A model generated the notes under the pieces. It ran no database searches and was not told the DNA's origin. It was given only the letters and a program-made list of their open reading frames with translations. The position numbers were made by a program, and so were the translations under genes. Of a stretch of DNA of 52,612 nt, positions 1 to 7,777 are shown in pieces; positions within the stretch are counted from its first letter, which is position 1; each line of letters opens with the position of its first letter. The stretch is from Bacillus infantis. Lineage in GTDB: Bacteria > Bacillota > Bacilli > Bacillales > Cytobacillaceae. Location: contig NZ_JAIVAP010000029.1 of the NCBI RefSeq assembly GCF_020171945.1, positions 1 through 52,612 of the forward strand, given 5' to 3'.

Positions 1-60
1 GCCCATATCATCCCTATGAATGGAGAAAGCTATCGTCTCAAAGAGACGTACTCGAAATAA
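1..60 (+). CDS. C-terminal end of an IS21-family IstB-like ATPase (partial)
   Basis: The window opens inside a reading frame that runs 19 codons to a TAA stop and ends in the residues NGESYRLKE. That tail resembles the C-terminus of IstB, the AAA+ helper ATPase of IS21-family transposons. The identification rests on this short tail plus the IS21-like terminal repeats just downstream; the Walker motifs and the transposase gene lie outside the window. Whether the element is intact cannot be judged here. Confidence 0.6.
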   Translation, partial: AHIIPMNGESYRLKETYSK

Positions 61-119
61 CAAGAGGGTGGTCAACTTTTATATGAGCGACATGGTCAAC
101 TTTTGGGTTGACGATTACA
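1..119 (+). mobile_element. right end of an IS21-family insertion sequence
   Basis: After the IstB-like stop, the motif TGGTCAACTTTT occurs twice (starting near 69 and 93), and the sequence closes with GGGTTGACGATTACA at 119. Read inward, the end begins TGTAATCGTCAACC. IS21-family ends usually start with TG and carry several copies of a short repeat, which fits. The other end, the transposase gene and the target duplication are off the window, so the boundary at 119 is inferred. Confidence 0.6.
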
Positions 120-203
120 TTATAAATACTAAGGCGAAAAATGAGTTATTTTTCTATATACAATTTTATATATTGTAATTAGACTGGTATTGAGGTGAAT
201 ATT

Positions 204-440
204 TTGCACAAGACATTTCAGGTAGTCAAAAAAATCATAGGCTTGGTTTTAATAATACTAGTTACAATCTCGCTAATGATGGGAAAGTTTAATATTGCTT
301 TATTCTTTTGTTATATAATTATCTCTATATACAATGGGATACTTGGTTATGAATACTTTAGAGCCAACTCTTACAAAAAAGCATCTTTACACTCAGTACT
401 CTCGGTAGGTTTTCTATATATTTTCTTTTCTAATCTTTAA
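204..440 (+). CDS. small hydrophobic membrane protein, function unknown
   Basis: This is a 78-residue protein if it starts at TTG 204, which has a GAGGTG ribosome binding site 6 bases upstream. An upstream GTG at 195 overlaps that site and is less likely. The protein is almost entirely hydrophobic, with about three membrane segments: IIGLVLIILVTISLMMG, FNIALFFCYIIISIYNGI and a C-terminal stretch ending in FLYIFFSNL. Between the last two is a short basic, polar part (YFRANSYKKASLH). It resembles the many small Bacillus membrane proteins of the DUF3953 kind, but the family is not certain. It stands alone, just after the IS21 end. Confidence 0.55.
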   Translation: MHKTFQVVKKIIGLVLIILVTISLMMGKFNIALFFCYIIISIYNGILGYEYFRANSYKKASLHSVLSVGFLYIFFSNL

Positions 441-601
441 TTGGTTTAAATACTCGGCTTAATATTTATTTAAAATTTAAGCCTTATAACACTAACCTGT
501 CCCTTTTATGAAATAAAAAAATTCCCCTGGTTTGGAAGCTGATCTGAAACGTAAGCACCCGTTAGCTTAAGAGCATCCCTTCAGAACTATGAAATCGGCA
601 C

Positions 602-625
602 AAAAAAAAGGCTGCGCAAGCAACC
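602..625 (-). terminator. terminator downstream of the 743-1594 gene
   Basis: On the minus strand GGTTGC-TTGC-GCAGCC forms a hairpin (one G-U pair) followed by eight T. It lies about 117 bases past the stop of the membrane protein gene. The rest of 441-742 shows no convincing gene. Confidence 0.6.
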
Positions 626-742
626 TAATATTAGGAATATAAAGTGCTCTTACGCAGCTGCAGTAGTCGCCGCAGGTACATCATATACTTATAGATAAGG
701 GAACTCCCAGCTCTCCTTATTATTTTTCTCCTTCGGTATGAA

Positions 743-1594
743 TTAATATTCTTCCATATTAAAAACGCCTTCTTCATAAAGGATGTCTTCAACAGATGGT
801 CCTTCTTTGAAATAGTAAATTTTTTCTGGCTTAATATCTTCATTACATCCAACAGTAAAATGGGTATATGAATACTCATATCCTTCCCCCATTGTTGAAC
901 CAATTCCACCAGACTCGATGCACCTCTTAGGAATTTCTTCACGTTTTCCCTTTTCATCAACATAATAGTATAAGTCCTCAATCAAACCCTCGCTTGGCGG
1001 CAAAGCGGTTACAGCATATCCTTTATTGTTTACGCTGAACACATCATACACCCCTTCTGTTACTGTTTCTGGGGCATACTCAAACTCATGCAAAATTGTT
1101 ACTTGGCCAACATATCCTTTCGGTATTAAATACAGATCATTTGTCTTTTCTTCCATTTCGGCTTTCTCCTGCATCCAGATAAGCCCCATCAGCAGCAAAC
1201 CAGGCAATAGGAATGCAGTGGCATTTATTACAGCTATTTTTCCAACAGGCATTTGCCGATCCCATTTCCTCCACTCATCCACTATAAAGAAAAATACTGA
1301 TGCCAAAACAGCAAATAAAGCAAAGCTATCCATTATAAGATAAGTTAACGCTCCAAAAAACGTATGTATAAGTCCCGCTTCGGCAAACCTCCATTTGGTT
1401 AAACTTTTTGTTAGATAGTCGGATAGCAGTGAAACAGGAACTCCATAAATCACATTTCCAAATAGACAGTATAGGAAAATTACCATACCAAAGGAAAATA
1501 AATTCTCCCCATCCTGAATCAATCCTAACACCCAGAAACCAATTGTAAAAATTAAAGAAGCATATAATGCAGTCTTAAACTTGAAAGTTAGCAC
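743..1594 (-). CDS. membrane protein with C-terminal extracytoplasmic domain, function unknown
   Basis: The product is 283 residues starting at GTG, with a strong AAGGGGGG ribosome binding site about 10 bases upstream. The first 150 residues hold about five membrane segments (roughly 10-27, 33-55, 75-95, 95-107 and 122-140). The remaining 130 residues are polar, with a VGQVTILHEFEYAP stretch, and probably form a domain on the outer face. A TATAAT -10 box and a perfect 10-base inverted repeat lie directly upstream, so the gene is probably regulated on its own. I do not recognise the family. Its neighbours are an MFS exporter and an IS end, which places it in accessory DNA. Confidence 0.75.
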   Translation of the reverse strand: MLTFKFKTALYASLIFTIGFWVLGLIQDGENLFSFGMVIFLYCLFGNVIYGVPVSLLSDYLTKSLTKWRFAEAGLIHTFFGALTYLIMDSFALFAVLASVFFFIVDEWRKWDRQMPVGKIAVINATAFLLPGLLLMGLIWMQEKAEMEEKTNDLYLIPKGYVGQVTILHEFEYAPETVTEGVYDVFSVNNKGYAVTALPPSEGLIEDLYYYVDEKGKREEIPKRCIESGGIGSTMGEGYEYSYTHFTVGCNEDIKPEKIYYFKEGPSVEDILYEEGVFNMEEY

Positions 1595-1610
1595 AAAATA
1601 ACCCCCCTTT

Positions 1611-1639
1611 TTTATGTGAATTACTTCACATAAATTATA
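1611..1639 (-). promoter_or_regulatory. -10 box and perfect inverted-repeat operator candidate
   Basis: TTTATGTGAA (1611-1620) and TTCACATAAA (1625-1634) are perfect 10-base inverted repeats around TTAC. On the minus strand a TATAAT box (1639-1634) abuts the repeat, so the repeat covers the expected transcription start, between the -10 box and the ribosome binding site. No convincing -35 box is seen. This layout is typical of a repressor site. The half-site ATGTGAA loosely recalls ATGT/ACAT sites of PadR-type repressors, but the spacing differs and the regulator is unknown. Confidence 0.6.
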
Positions 1640-1696
1640 GCATCAAAAGGAAATTTTGAGCATTAAAGATAGCCAAAAGGTGGCCATAATATGGGG

Positions 1697-1829
1697 CTGT
1701 TAATTTCCGTTCCAGGCACTTCGCTTTCCGCGGGGCGACGCTGAGCCTCCTCCCGCTGCGCGCTGCGGGGTCTCAGCATTGCCGCTGCTTTCCCGCTGGA
1801 GTCTGCGTGCCTTGCACTCCAATTAACAG
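1697..1829. repeat. palindromic MITE-like interspersed repeat
   Basis: The element begins CTGTTAATT and ends AATTAACAG, and the similarity between its ends continues inward (CCAGGCAC against GTGCCTTG). The centre is GC-rich and holds a second stem with the arms GCTGAG and CTCAGC around a CCTCC/CTGCGGGG core. It has no coding capacity. A shortened relative of its left end lies at 48519-48562. Similar GC-rich elements are scattered through Bacillaceae genomes. The 200 bases after it show no gene. Confidence 0.7.
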
Positions 1830-2029
1830 GTTTTTTTTACTTTGTGTGCGGTTAACTTCGGTTAAAGAACTATTCCAGATAAAAATCACTTGTTCATTTA
1901 GATTATTTCATACGGAGTAATGAACTACTTAATCATTTTCCCAATACCATAAAAAGTAAATTTAAAGTAAGATTGGTTAGTAGGAAAAATAATCCACATA
2001 ATAATGGAGAGTTTCAACAAGGCTGGTGA

Positions 2030-2131
2030 TTGTATTTGGGAGAGCAATATAAGTTTAATGCATTATCCAACTCAGCGTTTGACTGGAGCTTTATGAAGGA
2101 TTTGAAACAAGGTGTAAAGGCGTATGAATAA
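2030..2131 (+). CDS. possible small ORF translationally coupled to the MFS gene
   Basis: This is a 33-codon frame starting at TTG (2030) and ending in TAA inside the first codons of the MFS gene; the two overlap by 8 bases at ATGAATAA. The predicted peptide ends FMKDLKQGVKAYE and is polar. The overlap would suit translational coupling. It could equally be the surviving C-terminal tail of a lost upstream gene, since the start codon lacks a strong ribosome binding site. No family recognised. Confidence 0.35.
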   Translation: MYLGEQYKFNALSNSAFDWSFMKDLKQGVKAYE

Positions 2132-3320
2132 GAGAGTAAGCATAATAGTAATTGCTTTAGGGACTCAGTCCTTGCAATCGAGCATTGTTTTCTTAACACT
2201 AGCTTGGTATTTCACTAATATCACTAATTCTCCTTTGGTATTTGGATCACTCATGGCTTTCCGTTACATACCGGGCATTTTATTAACTACTTTAAGCGGA
2301 ATTGCCATTGACCGTATGAAAAAAATACCTTTAGGACTGTGGTCAAGCATCTGGCATCTTTTTTCTCTTTTGCTTTTGCTGGTGGTGGGATGGTTAAAAA
2401 TTGATCCATCTGGGGCTAATTATTGGATATATGCTGGAGTCGTAATATTCATAGGGATCTCATCCGCTGTTCTCACTCCCTTAGAAAGGACTCTGGTTCC
2501 GTTATTGTGCAATCCTGGGGAATTAAAGTCCGTAAATAGTGTGATAACTGTTGTCACACAAGTGACCAATTTACTGGGAATCAGCGCAGCCGGGATACTT
2601 CTTCTGACAGGCGGTTTTACCTTATCCATGATTGCGGCTGTGATCCTGTCATTTCTTTCTGTCCTTTGCTATATCGTTCTGTTAGTTAAAGTAAAGATTC
2701 CTCACACCTCGCATCAAAATAATAGTGTGATGACTGCCTTTAAGACAACTGTCAGAGATCTGAAAGAACAAAAATGGATTTTCATTGCTATTTCTTCAGC
2801 TGTATTTACGAATATGTCATTCGTTATGATCATGGATGTTCTTTTGCCAACTCTATTTTCTGATCTGAAAATTAATGGCTCAGCTGCTTTAGGATTGTGC
2901 TTCACTGCAATTGGCGCTGGCACCTTGATAGGGGCAGCTTTAACCTACAAATTTAAACACATAAATTTTAATACCTCTATATTTTTATACATAGGATCAG
3001 CACTAGCGGCCATCATGGGCGGCTATTTCTTAGACTCAATCGTATTCAGTTTAATAGCTTTCGGCCTATTTGGATTGCTCGCGGCACCCATAACGATCAT
3101 CTTTCAAACAACTCTGCAGGAAGCGATACCAGTTAACATTTTGGGAAGCGCAATGGGGGTATTATCTTCAGAAGCAACTATAGCGCAGCCAATTGGTGTT
3201 TTATTGGGAGGAGTTCTTTTATTAAAATTCGAAGGAGCTACTGTACTCACAATCACATGCTCATTTTCCATTATTGCGGTTTCAATCGGATGGTGGAGGT
3301 TAAGAGTGCAGCAAATGTAA
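2124..3320 (+). CDS. MFS transporter of the EntS-like (MFS_3) type
   Basis: This 398-residue protein has about 12 hydrophobic segments. The loop between the second and third segments reads GIAIDRMKK, which matches the conserved G-x-x-x-D-R-x-x-(R/K) loop of the major facilitator superfamily. Length and layout fit the 12-helix drug or siderophore exporters related to EntS and Bacillus macrolide-efflux-like proteins, so export of a small molecule by proton antiport is likely; the substrate cannot be read. An AAGGTG ribosome binding site lies 8 bases before ATG 2124. The gene may be coupled to the small frame at 2030-2131, and a clear terminator follows. It sits in AT-rich accessory DNA. Confidence 0.85.
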   Translation: MNKRVSIIVIALGTQSLQSSIVFLTLAWYFTNITNSPLVFGSLMAFRYIPGILLTTLSGIAIDRMKKIPLGLWSSIWHLFSLLLLLVVGWLKIDPSGANYWIYAGVVIFIGISSAVLTPLERTLVPLLCNPGELKSVNSVITVVTQVTNLLGISAAGILLLTGGFTLSMIAAVILSFLSVLCYIVLLVKVKIPHTSHQNNSVMTAFKTTVRDLKEQKWIFIAISSAVFTNMSFVMIMDVLLPTLFSDLKINGSAALGLCFTAIGAGTLIGAALTYKFKHINFNTSIFLYIGSALAAIMGGYFLDSIVFSLIAFGLFGLLAAPITIIFQTTLQEAIPVNILGSAMGVLSSEATIAQPIGVLLGGVLLLKFEGATVLTITCSFSIIAVSIGWWRLRVQQM

Positions 3321-3356
3321 TCGCAAGATCGTTCTGAGCATACCATACAGAAAGTG

Positions 3357-3391
3357 AACTCGCCTTCAGTGTAGGCGGGTTTATTTTTTTT
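3357..3391 (+). terminator. terminator after the MFS gene
   Basis: The arms AACTCGCCT and AGGCGGGTT surround a short loop and are followed by TTATTTTTTTT, a typical intrinsic terminator on the plus strand. Confidence 0.8.
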
Positions 3392-3742
3392 GATTATATC
3401 AGTAAAGGAAGGATCAATTTAAATTAAGGTTGAGCAACAGCGTATTTATCAAAGTGTAATGATGCACGGTAACGTATCTCGCTCTGTTCCTTCACTGTTA
3501 GTCCATAAATGCTGTCAGGTGCTCAGTTGAATATAGCAGCTGACAGATCCTGTTCAATGACTGTCAACTCCATTGTTGTTAGGAAAAAGTTTTTGCCCCT
3601 CATCACTCATGAGTGGTCAGCAACAGCAGCGATTTTTGCTCTCAGGACTTCTTCAGAGATGCTGTTGTTGTTGTTTTTATTCTTTCTATTCTTTCTTTAT
3701 TTCTTTTCTCTATTGTGTATTCAGGTTCGATTCACGAGTCCT
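3392..3742. other. no gene recognised
   Basis: This stretch contains a long pyrimidine-rich tract (about 3660-3720) and only short frames that lack good starts or family features. The hydrophobic plus-strand frame near 3509-3748 is a product of the T-rich tract. Confidence 0.4.
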
Positions 3743-4192
3743 TCATGACCGATTCACTTTCAGGCGAAAAAAAAGGGCTCTGTCTGTTTTTAAGCTGTTC
3801 CCCGGCTGTACTTGGCTCTTTCGTTTCAGCCAGCTTTTGACCATATACAAAGACTCCCCCACACCAGGGGACGTAAATAAAAAACCATGCGGAAACAGCT
3901 CCGCCGTAAACAGACCAGGCTTTTTCCGCAGCTTTATCGAATGCTGAATCCGTGCATGAATATATAGATCCATCTTCTTCAAGTAAAAAAACCACAGGTC
4001 CTCCCGTAATAATTGAATAGAACGGATAAACTGCTTAGAATTAAGCATAATCCCTCCGCAAGCCACTCCCTCCTTCAACATCGCATCACTCCTCAGCAGC
4101 ATGTATAACCACAAGACCACCACATGATGATACACAACACTCCACCGAACCAGACTTTTGAACTGAGTCCACCCTTTGATCTGCATATGCAT
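3743..4192 (-). CDS. doubtful hypothetical protein, possibly a decayed gene
   Basis: A 149-codon frame on the minus strand starts at ATG with AGGAG nine bases upstream. A second minus-strand frame overlaps its last part (to 3732) and reads like a hydrophobic protein fragment (SVYGGAVSAWFFIYVPWCGG). Neither frame shows a known domain. Two half-convincing frames over the same stretch suggest a frameshifted, decayed gene rather than an active one, but the good ribosome binding site keeps it open. I cannot name the family. Confidence 0.3.
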   Translation of the reverse strand: MHMQIKGWTQFKSLVRWSVVYHHVVVLWLYMLLRSDAMLKEGVACGGIMLNSKQFIRSIQLLREDLWFFYLKKMDLYIHARIQHSIKLRKKPGLFTAELFPHGFLFTSPGVGESLYMVKSWLKRKSQVQPGNSLKTDRALFFRLKVNRS

Positions 4193-4295
4193 TCCTATTC
4201 ACTCCTATATGTTTGTTCATCTCTTATATATGGATTTGAAGAGGAAATGGACATGGTGTGAGAAAAATCTTTCTTGCTCCACAGAGGCAGGTCCC

Positions 4296-4724
4296 CTAGC
4301 TAATCTCTATTTTAGGTTCATACTCACTTAAAATCTCGTAAATAATTTCTGACGTAACAAACATATGATTCTGAATATGCGGATACTCCTTACTTCCTGG
4401 ACCAGGTAAGGTATCATACCACTGCAAAAAGTCGGAGTTCTCCACCGCTTTATACAATGACCAAGGAGATGTGCGGGAACCTAATCCCCTTTCTCTTGCA
4501 TCTGCAGTAAGATGAGAAATGTCCCCTCTTGTAAAATCATCAGTAAAGCGGCTTGCCCAAACCACCCTTCCATTAATGTTTTGATCATATATAAACTTTA
4601 TCTTAGTTCCTTTTATGTCCTCAAAGATTAATGTAAGATGATTAGATAAAATAATTTCGACGTACTCCATTTCACCCACTATATTATTATGAGGTCTCCA
4701 TACTTCAAGTTTCATTTCTTTCAA
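4296..4724 (-). CDS. hypothetical protein downstream of the CBASS operon
   Basis: The product is 142 residues from TTG 4724, which has GGAG eight bases upstream; a GTG at 4733 sits too close to that site. The protein is soluble and acidic. A beta-rich first half (LEVWRPHNNIVG, VEIILSNHLTLIFED) is followed by a polar middle and a C-terminus ending SEYEPKIEIS. The style resembles the many small, poorly known Bacillus proteins found beside toxin-immunity or defence loci, but no family is identified. It lies 100 bases after the nucleotidyltransferase gene on the same strand, with a palindromic repeat between, so cotranscription with CBASS is possible but not shown. Confidence 0.6.
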   Translation of the reverse strand: MKEMKLEVWRPHNNIVGEMEYVEIILSNHLTLIFEDIKGTKIKFIYDQNINGRVVWASRFTDDFTRGDISHLTADARERGLGSRTSPWSLYKAVENSDFLQWYDTLPGPGSKEYPHIQNHMFVTSEIIYEILSEYEPKIEIS

Positions 4725-4756
4725 GTTTATCACTCCAGATATCTAATTTAAGAATA

Positions 4757-4807
4757 GTACCTGGCCCCGAACACTTTAAAAATCTAAAGAAAGTGGGGTC
4801 AGGCACC
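4757..4807 (-). repeat. palindromic REP-like repeat, copy 1
   Basis: On the minus strand it begins GGTGCCTGACCCCACTTTC and ends AAAGTGTTCGGGGCCAGG, so the two halves fold into a long imperfect hairpin. A related copy at 7531-7580 begins GGTGCCTAATCCCACACAT and ends GTGGGGTCAGACA. The two copies lie on either side of the CBASS operon. Confidence 0.6.
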
Positions 4808-4833
4808 TATTTTCTGAAAATAATGACCGGCTT

Positions 4834-6105
4834 TTATCTAACACTTACTAATATTACTTCTTGAGCAACAATTCTCTCACCTTCATATATTCTACACGTC
4901 ATAGTGTGATCACCTCTGTATTTGGTGGTCTCCACTACCGATTTACCTTCTTTTTTATGGTACGTATCCGCTTCTGCTTCATCTCCATAATTGTGTACTA
5001 CCCATTCTACCTTTGTATAAGGCACTCGAGGTTCAGCACTAAACCTTATTGTAGAACCTTTCGGTATTCTACCCCCAAATTCATTAAAAGGAACCACTAC
5101 CCTATCGGTAATATAGACATTTATATTTAATCCAATCAACGGAGTATTCTTGGATTCCAACATAGCATATGCAGTAGATTTTTGAATATCCGTTCCCCAA
5201 AAAGAATGGTTGAAAAAGCCTTTCCAAGCGTTCATAGCATCTTCTTCATTGCAATCATCTTGGAAAAGAATTTGCAATTTATCTATTCCGGACTCAAGTC
5301 GTTTGTAAAGGTTGTTAACCTTCTGTTCATCCTTTTTGTTATAAAGGATTGATTGGCCCAGTGTCGGATTGCAGACATCTCTATAATAATTCAACCTATT
5401 CTTTATAGCTTTAATGGTTTCATAGAACATTTCATCCAACCGCTCACGATTTTGTACTTGTTCTGCAACCAGAATTGATTGTACTAAACCTCCAGGCATT
5501 AGCCAACCAGAATTTGACTTACAAAACATCTTTAAGATTCTCACAACCTTTCTAATATTGTTATTAGAATCATCGTTCCTTCCTTTGAACCAACTGTTTA
5601 TTGCCCTTGGATCTCTTTCTCTCCATTCGCTACCGCAATGTTCATACACATTCCCACCATATAAGCCCGGTTTTCTTCTATATATAGCGAAGTCAATATG
5701 ATAACCAGAAGCGTACTCAACCGTAACAGCATTTGTTTTTGCTTTTGGAGCAGCTTTAAATCTAGTGCATTTCCTTTGTAAAGCATCTTCTACAATAGCC
5801 TTTACGTCTCTGGGGTTTTCAGGAATATCTGTTGCCTCAAATACTACAGCTACATCAATGTCATACTCTTTCTTATCGTGCTGGGTAACGGTTCTCATTG
5901 CCACACTCCCCTGCTCGATATCTTCGACAATTCTATAGTTAGTGTTATGTTCCGAGTTATATTCCGATAAGCCTTCTTTTAACCTATCAACATTCAATCT
6001 TTTTTTCTCTCTAAGCGAGTAAATTTCAGCATCCGAAAGCTTTACACAATCTGTATAAAATGAATTAAATTTAGCTCTTAAATCGAACATAGTTAATGTG
6101 CTCAT
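4834..6105 (-). CDS. CD-NTase (SMODS plus AGS-C) of a CBASS anti-phage system
   Basis: CD-NTases make cyclic di- or trinucleotide alarms on phage infection; the nucleotide product here cannot be predicted. The 423-residue protein shows the polymerase-beta-type active site: GS at 66-67, D82-I-D84 in a YDIDVAVVFE strand, and the third aspartate at D138 in YHIDFAIY. About 335-423 looks like an AGS-C sensor domain (PKGSTIRFSAEP, VEWVVHNYGDEAE), as in many SMODS nucleotidyltransferases. The ATG has GGGGG eight bases upstream. It starts 15 bases after the SAVED effector gene, so the two form one operon. No Cap2/E1-E2 or JAB peptidase gene is present, which fits a minimal, type I-like CBASS. Confidence 0.88.
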   Translation of the reverse strand: MSTLTMFDLRAKFNSFYTDCVKLSDAEIYSLREKKRLNVDRLKEGLSEYNSEHNTNYRIVEDIEQGSVAMRTVTQHDKKEYDIDVAVVFEATDIPENPRDVKAIVEDALQRKCTRFKAAPKAKTNAVTVEYASGYHIDFAIYRRKPGLYGGNVYEHCGSEWRERDPRAINSWFKGRNDDSNNNIRKVVRILKMFCKSNSGWLMPGGLVQSILVAEQVQNRERLDEMFYETIKAIKNRLNYYRDVCNPTLGQSILYNKKDEQKVNNLYKRLESGIDKLQILFQDDCNEEDAMNAWKGFFNHSFWGTDIQKSTAYAMLESKNTPLIGLNINVYITDRVVVPFNEFGGRIPKGSTIRFSAEPRVPYTKVEWVVHNYGDEAEADTYHKKEGKSVVETTKYRGDHTMTCRIYEGERIVAQEVILVSVR

Positions 6106-6120
6106 TCATTATACCCCCAC

Positions 6121-7185
6121 TTAGCATTGTAGAAATGTTGTTCCTTGACTATTAAAAGAAATTCCCCAGTTATAACAAGGAGTTGAACCAATTACATAAT
6201 TGTAATTAATAACTTCTTTCATATACGTATCCGTTGTTAAAATCTTTCCTAATTCAAAAACCAAGCTACTTTGGCATGACAACAATAAATGGATTCTTTT
6301 AATATTCGGTTTCGCGCTAAGTTCTATTAGTGTTTTGAAGATGACTGTTTTATAATCTTGAATCTGATCTTCGTAAATAATGGCATTTTGTTTTGGGGTA
6401 GCAATCGAAAGTTCTACAAACGGTGCATTAAATTGTTGGACCTGATTAGTTTTAACTTCCATAGTAATACTCACACCCAATACCACCTCTGATGCTGTAT
6501 CAATATGGCTTATGGCCGTTAATTGTTGTTTAAGCTTTAACTCTTCATAAGCCCTTTTTTTAGAAAATATATGTTTCTTTGATTTTCCAAGTTTCATATA
6601 TTTACTATTTAATTTATGGTATTCAAAGAAATCTGTAGTAGGTGAACCCTTATCACAATATCCGGCATACAGAGTAAGTGGAATAGGAGCTGTCCCGGTA
6701 TATCCTTTTTTGACTTCTTTATTTTCAGCATAAAAAGATTGCATTTTAAGTTTGATCAGTTCAGTAGCTTCGTCGTACCTGCTCTGATTCATCTTTTTCA
6801 CATATCTACCTAAATCAATTTCTCTTTCTTTAAACTCAAATTGATTAAATCCCACATCACTCCTGTGCTCCTCAATCCTTCTTTCTTTGACACCAAGCAA
6901 ATTTAAAATGCTTAATTTGTTTTTGATGTACTGTCTCATCCAAAGTCCAATAAATATCAGAATAAACCCAGTAATTAATTGCAGGATATTATTGGTGACT
7001 GATTCCCCAGTTAATAAACCAAACACCATATCAAGGAATGTCCCAAAAGAACCTGTAATTAAAGCCATTCCTGTAGTAATGAAACTTATTGAAAACCCCG
7101 ATTCAATTTGTTTGTTTTTATTTTTGGAAAAAAGAAAAACCAAACCTATTAACACAATAATTCCTGAAACTATCATCCAAAACAA
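6121..7185 (-). CDS. transmembrane SAVED effector (Cap14-like) of CBASS
   Basis: This 354-residue protein has a hydrophobic N-terminal third with two or three membrane segments (about 3-19, 34-58, 66-88), a linker, and a C-terminal sensor domain. The stretch KRIHLLLSCQSSLVFELGKI followed by VINYNYV matches the SAVED pattern, in which a strand, a small-residue loop and a helix with an E-L-G core bind the cyclic oligonucleotide. Such proteins are known CBASS effectors that act on the membrane when the alarm binds. The start may be TTG 7185 or ATG 7176; an AAGG lies further upstream. It is the first gene of the operon, ahead of the nucleotidyltransferase. Confidence 0.82.
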   Translation of the reverse strand: MFWMIVSGIIVLIGLVFLFSKNKNKQIESGFSISFITTGMALITGSFGTFLDMVFGLLTGESVTNNILQLITGFILIFIGLWMRQYIKNKLSILNLLGVKERRIEEHRSDVGFNQFEFKEREIDLGRYVKKMNQSRYDEATELIKLKMQSFYAENKEVKKGYTGTAPIPLTLYAGYCDKGSPTTDFFEYHKLNSKYMKLGKSKKHIFSKKRAYEELKLKQQLTAISHIDTASEVVLGVSITMEVKTNQVQQFNAPFVELSIATPKQNAIIYEDQIQDYKTVIFKTLIELSAKPNIKRIHLLLSCQSSLVFELGKILTTDTYMKEVINYNYVIGSTPCYNWGISFNSQGTTFLQC

Positions 7186-7390
7186 TAAAATCTCAACCTT
7201 CCATATACATTTTAATTAATGCTTTTTCAATTTAAAGAAAAAATTAACTAATATAAATTATTCACCCAAACCAAATTTTACCATAAAACATCTGTAGTAT
7301 ACCTTTTTTTCTTTTTTAATTTTTTAAAGCCTAGGAGCCGATGCCAACACAAAGCAAAACAACAAACAAAATCCACACAGTCTCAATCAA

Positions 7391-7488
7391 TGTACGGCAC
7401 TAATATGAATATTAGGCGTAATCGACTAGGAATCAATCAATCCCAACTGAGCTGGCATGCGGGTCACGAGCGGTTTTGAATACCGTTA
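7391..7488 (-). pseudogene. decayed partial copy of the selenocysteine tRNA gene
   Basis: This stretch aligns with 10515-10612. The flank TGTACGGCACTAATATG is shared, as are the variable-arm and anticodon-arm part GGTCACGAGCGGTTTTGAA. The acceptor and T arm are broken by substitutions and a 4-base insertion, the CCA is lost, and the D arm and 5' half have no match. The terminator hairpin next to it is also decayed. It is read as an old duplication of the selC 3' part and acts as the left repeat of a 3.1 kb island. The rest of 7186-7390 is AT-rich and would hold the CBASS promoter; no clean -35/-10 pair was found. Confidence 0.75.
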
Positions 7489-7530
7489 TGTATTTTCGGC
7501 AGGTCAAGACGCTCAATCAACCGGAAGAAT

Positions 7531-7580
7531 GGTGCCTAATCCCACACATTTTAAAACTTTAATGGATGTGGGGTCAGACA
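7531..7580 (+). repeat. palindromic REP-like repeat, copy 2
   Basis: It begins GGTGCCTAATCCCACACAT and ends ATGTGGGGTCAGACA, the two ends being imperfectly self-complementary. It is a diverged relative of copy 1 at 4757-4807. It lies between the decayed selC copy and the decayed gene at 7778. No credible gene is seen between 7489 and 7777. Confidence 0.5.
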
Positions 7581-7777
7581 ATACCGTCAACTTTCGGAGA
7601 TTTAAAAATGCCAAAAACATTATAGGAATCGGGACACAAAAAAATTGTAGAAATTTTTAGATTTAATTTGTAAAAATTTTCACCTAGCAATTAAATATAA
7701 TAGTGTCCCAACTCTCTAACTACCTGTCATGCACTTATGATACATTTATCTAAAAGGAAAAGGATGGATAATAGAAT

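Noticed and set aside
7457-7660. 67-codon plus-strand frame across the decayed selC copy and REP-like repeat
   Set aside because: The underlying sequence is explained by tRNA and palindrome remnants, and the start has no ribosome binding site.
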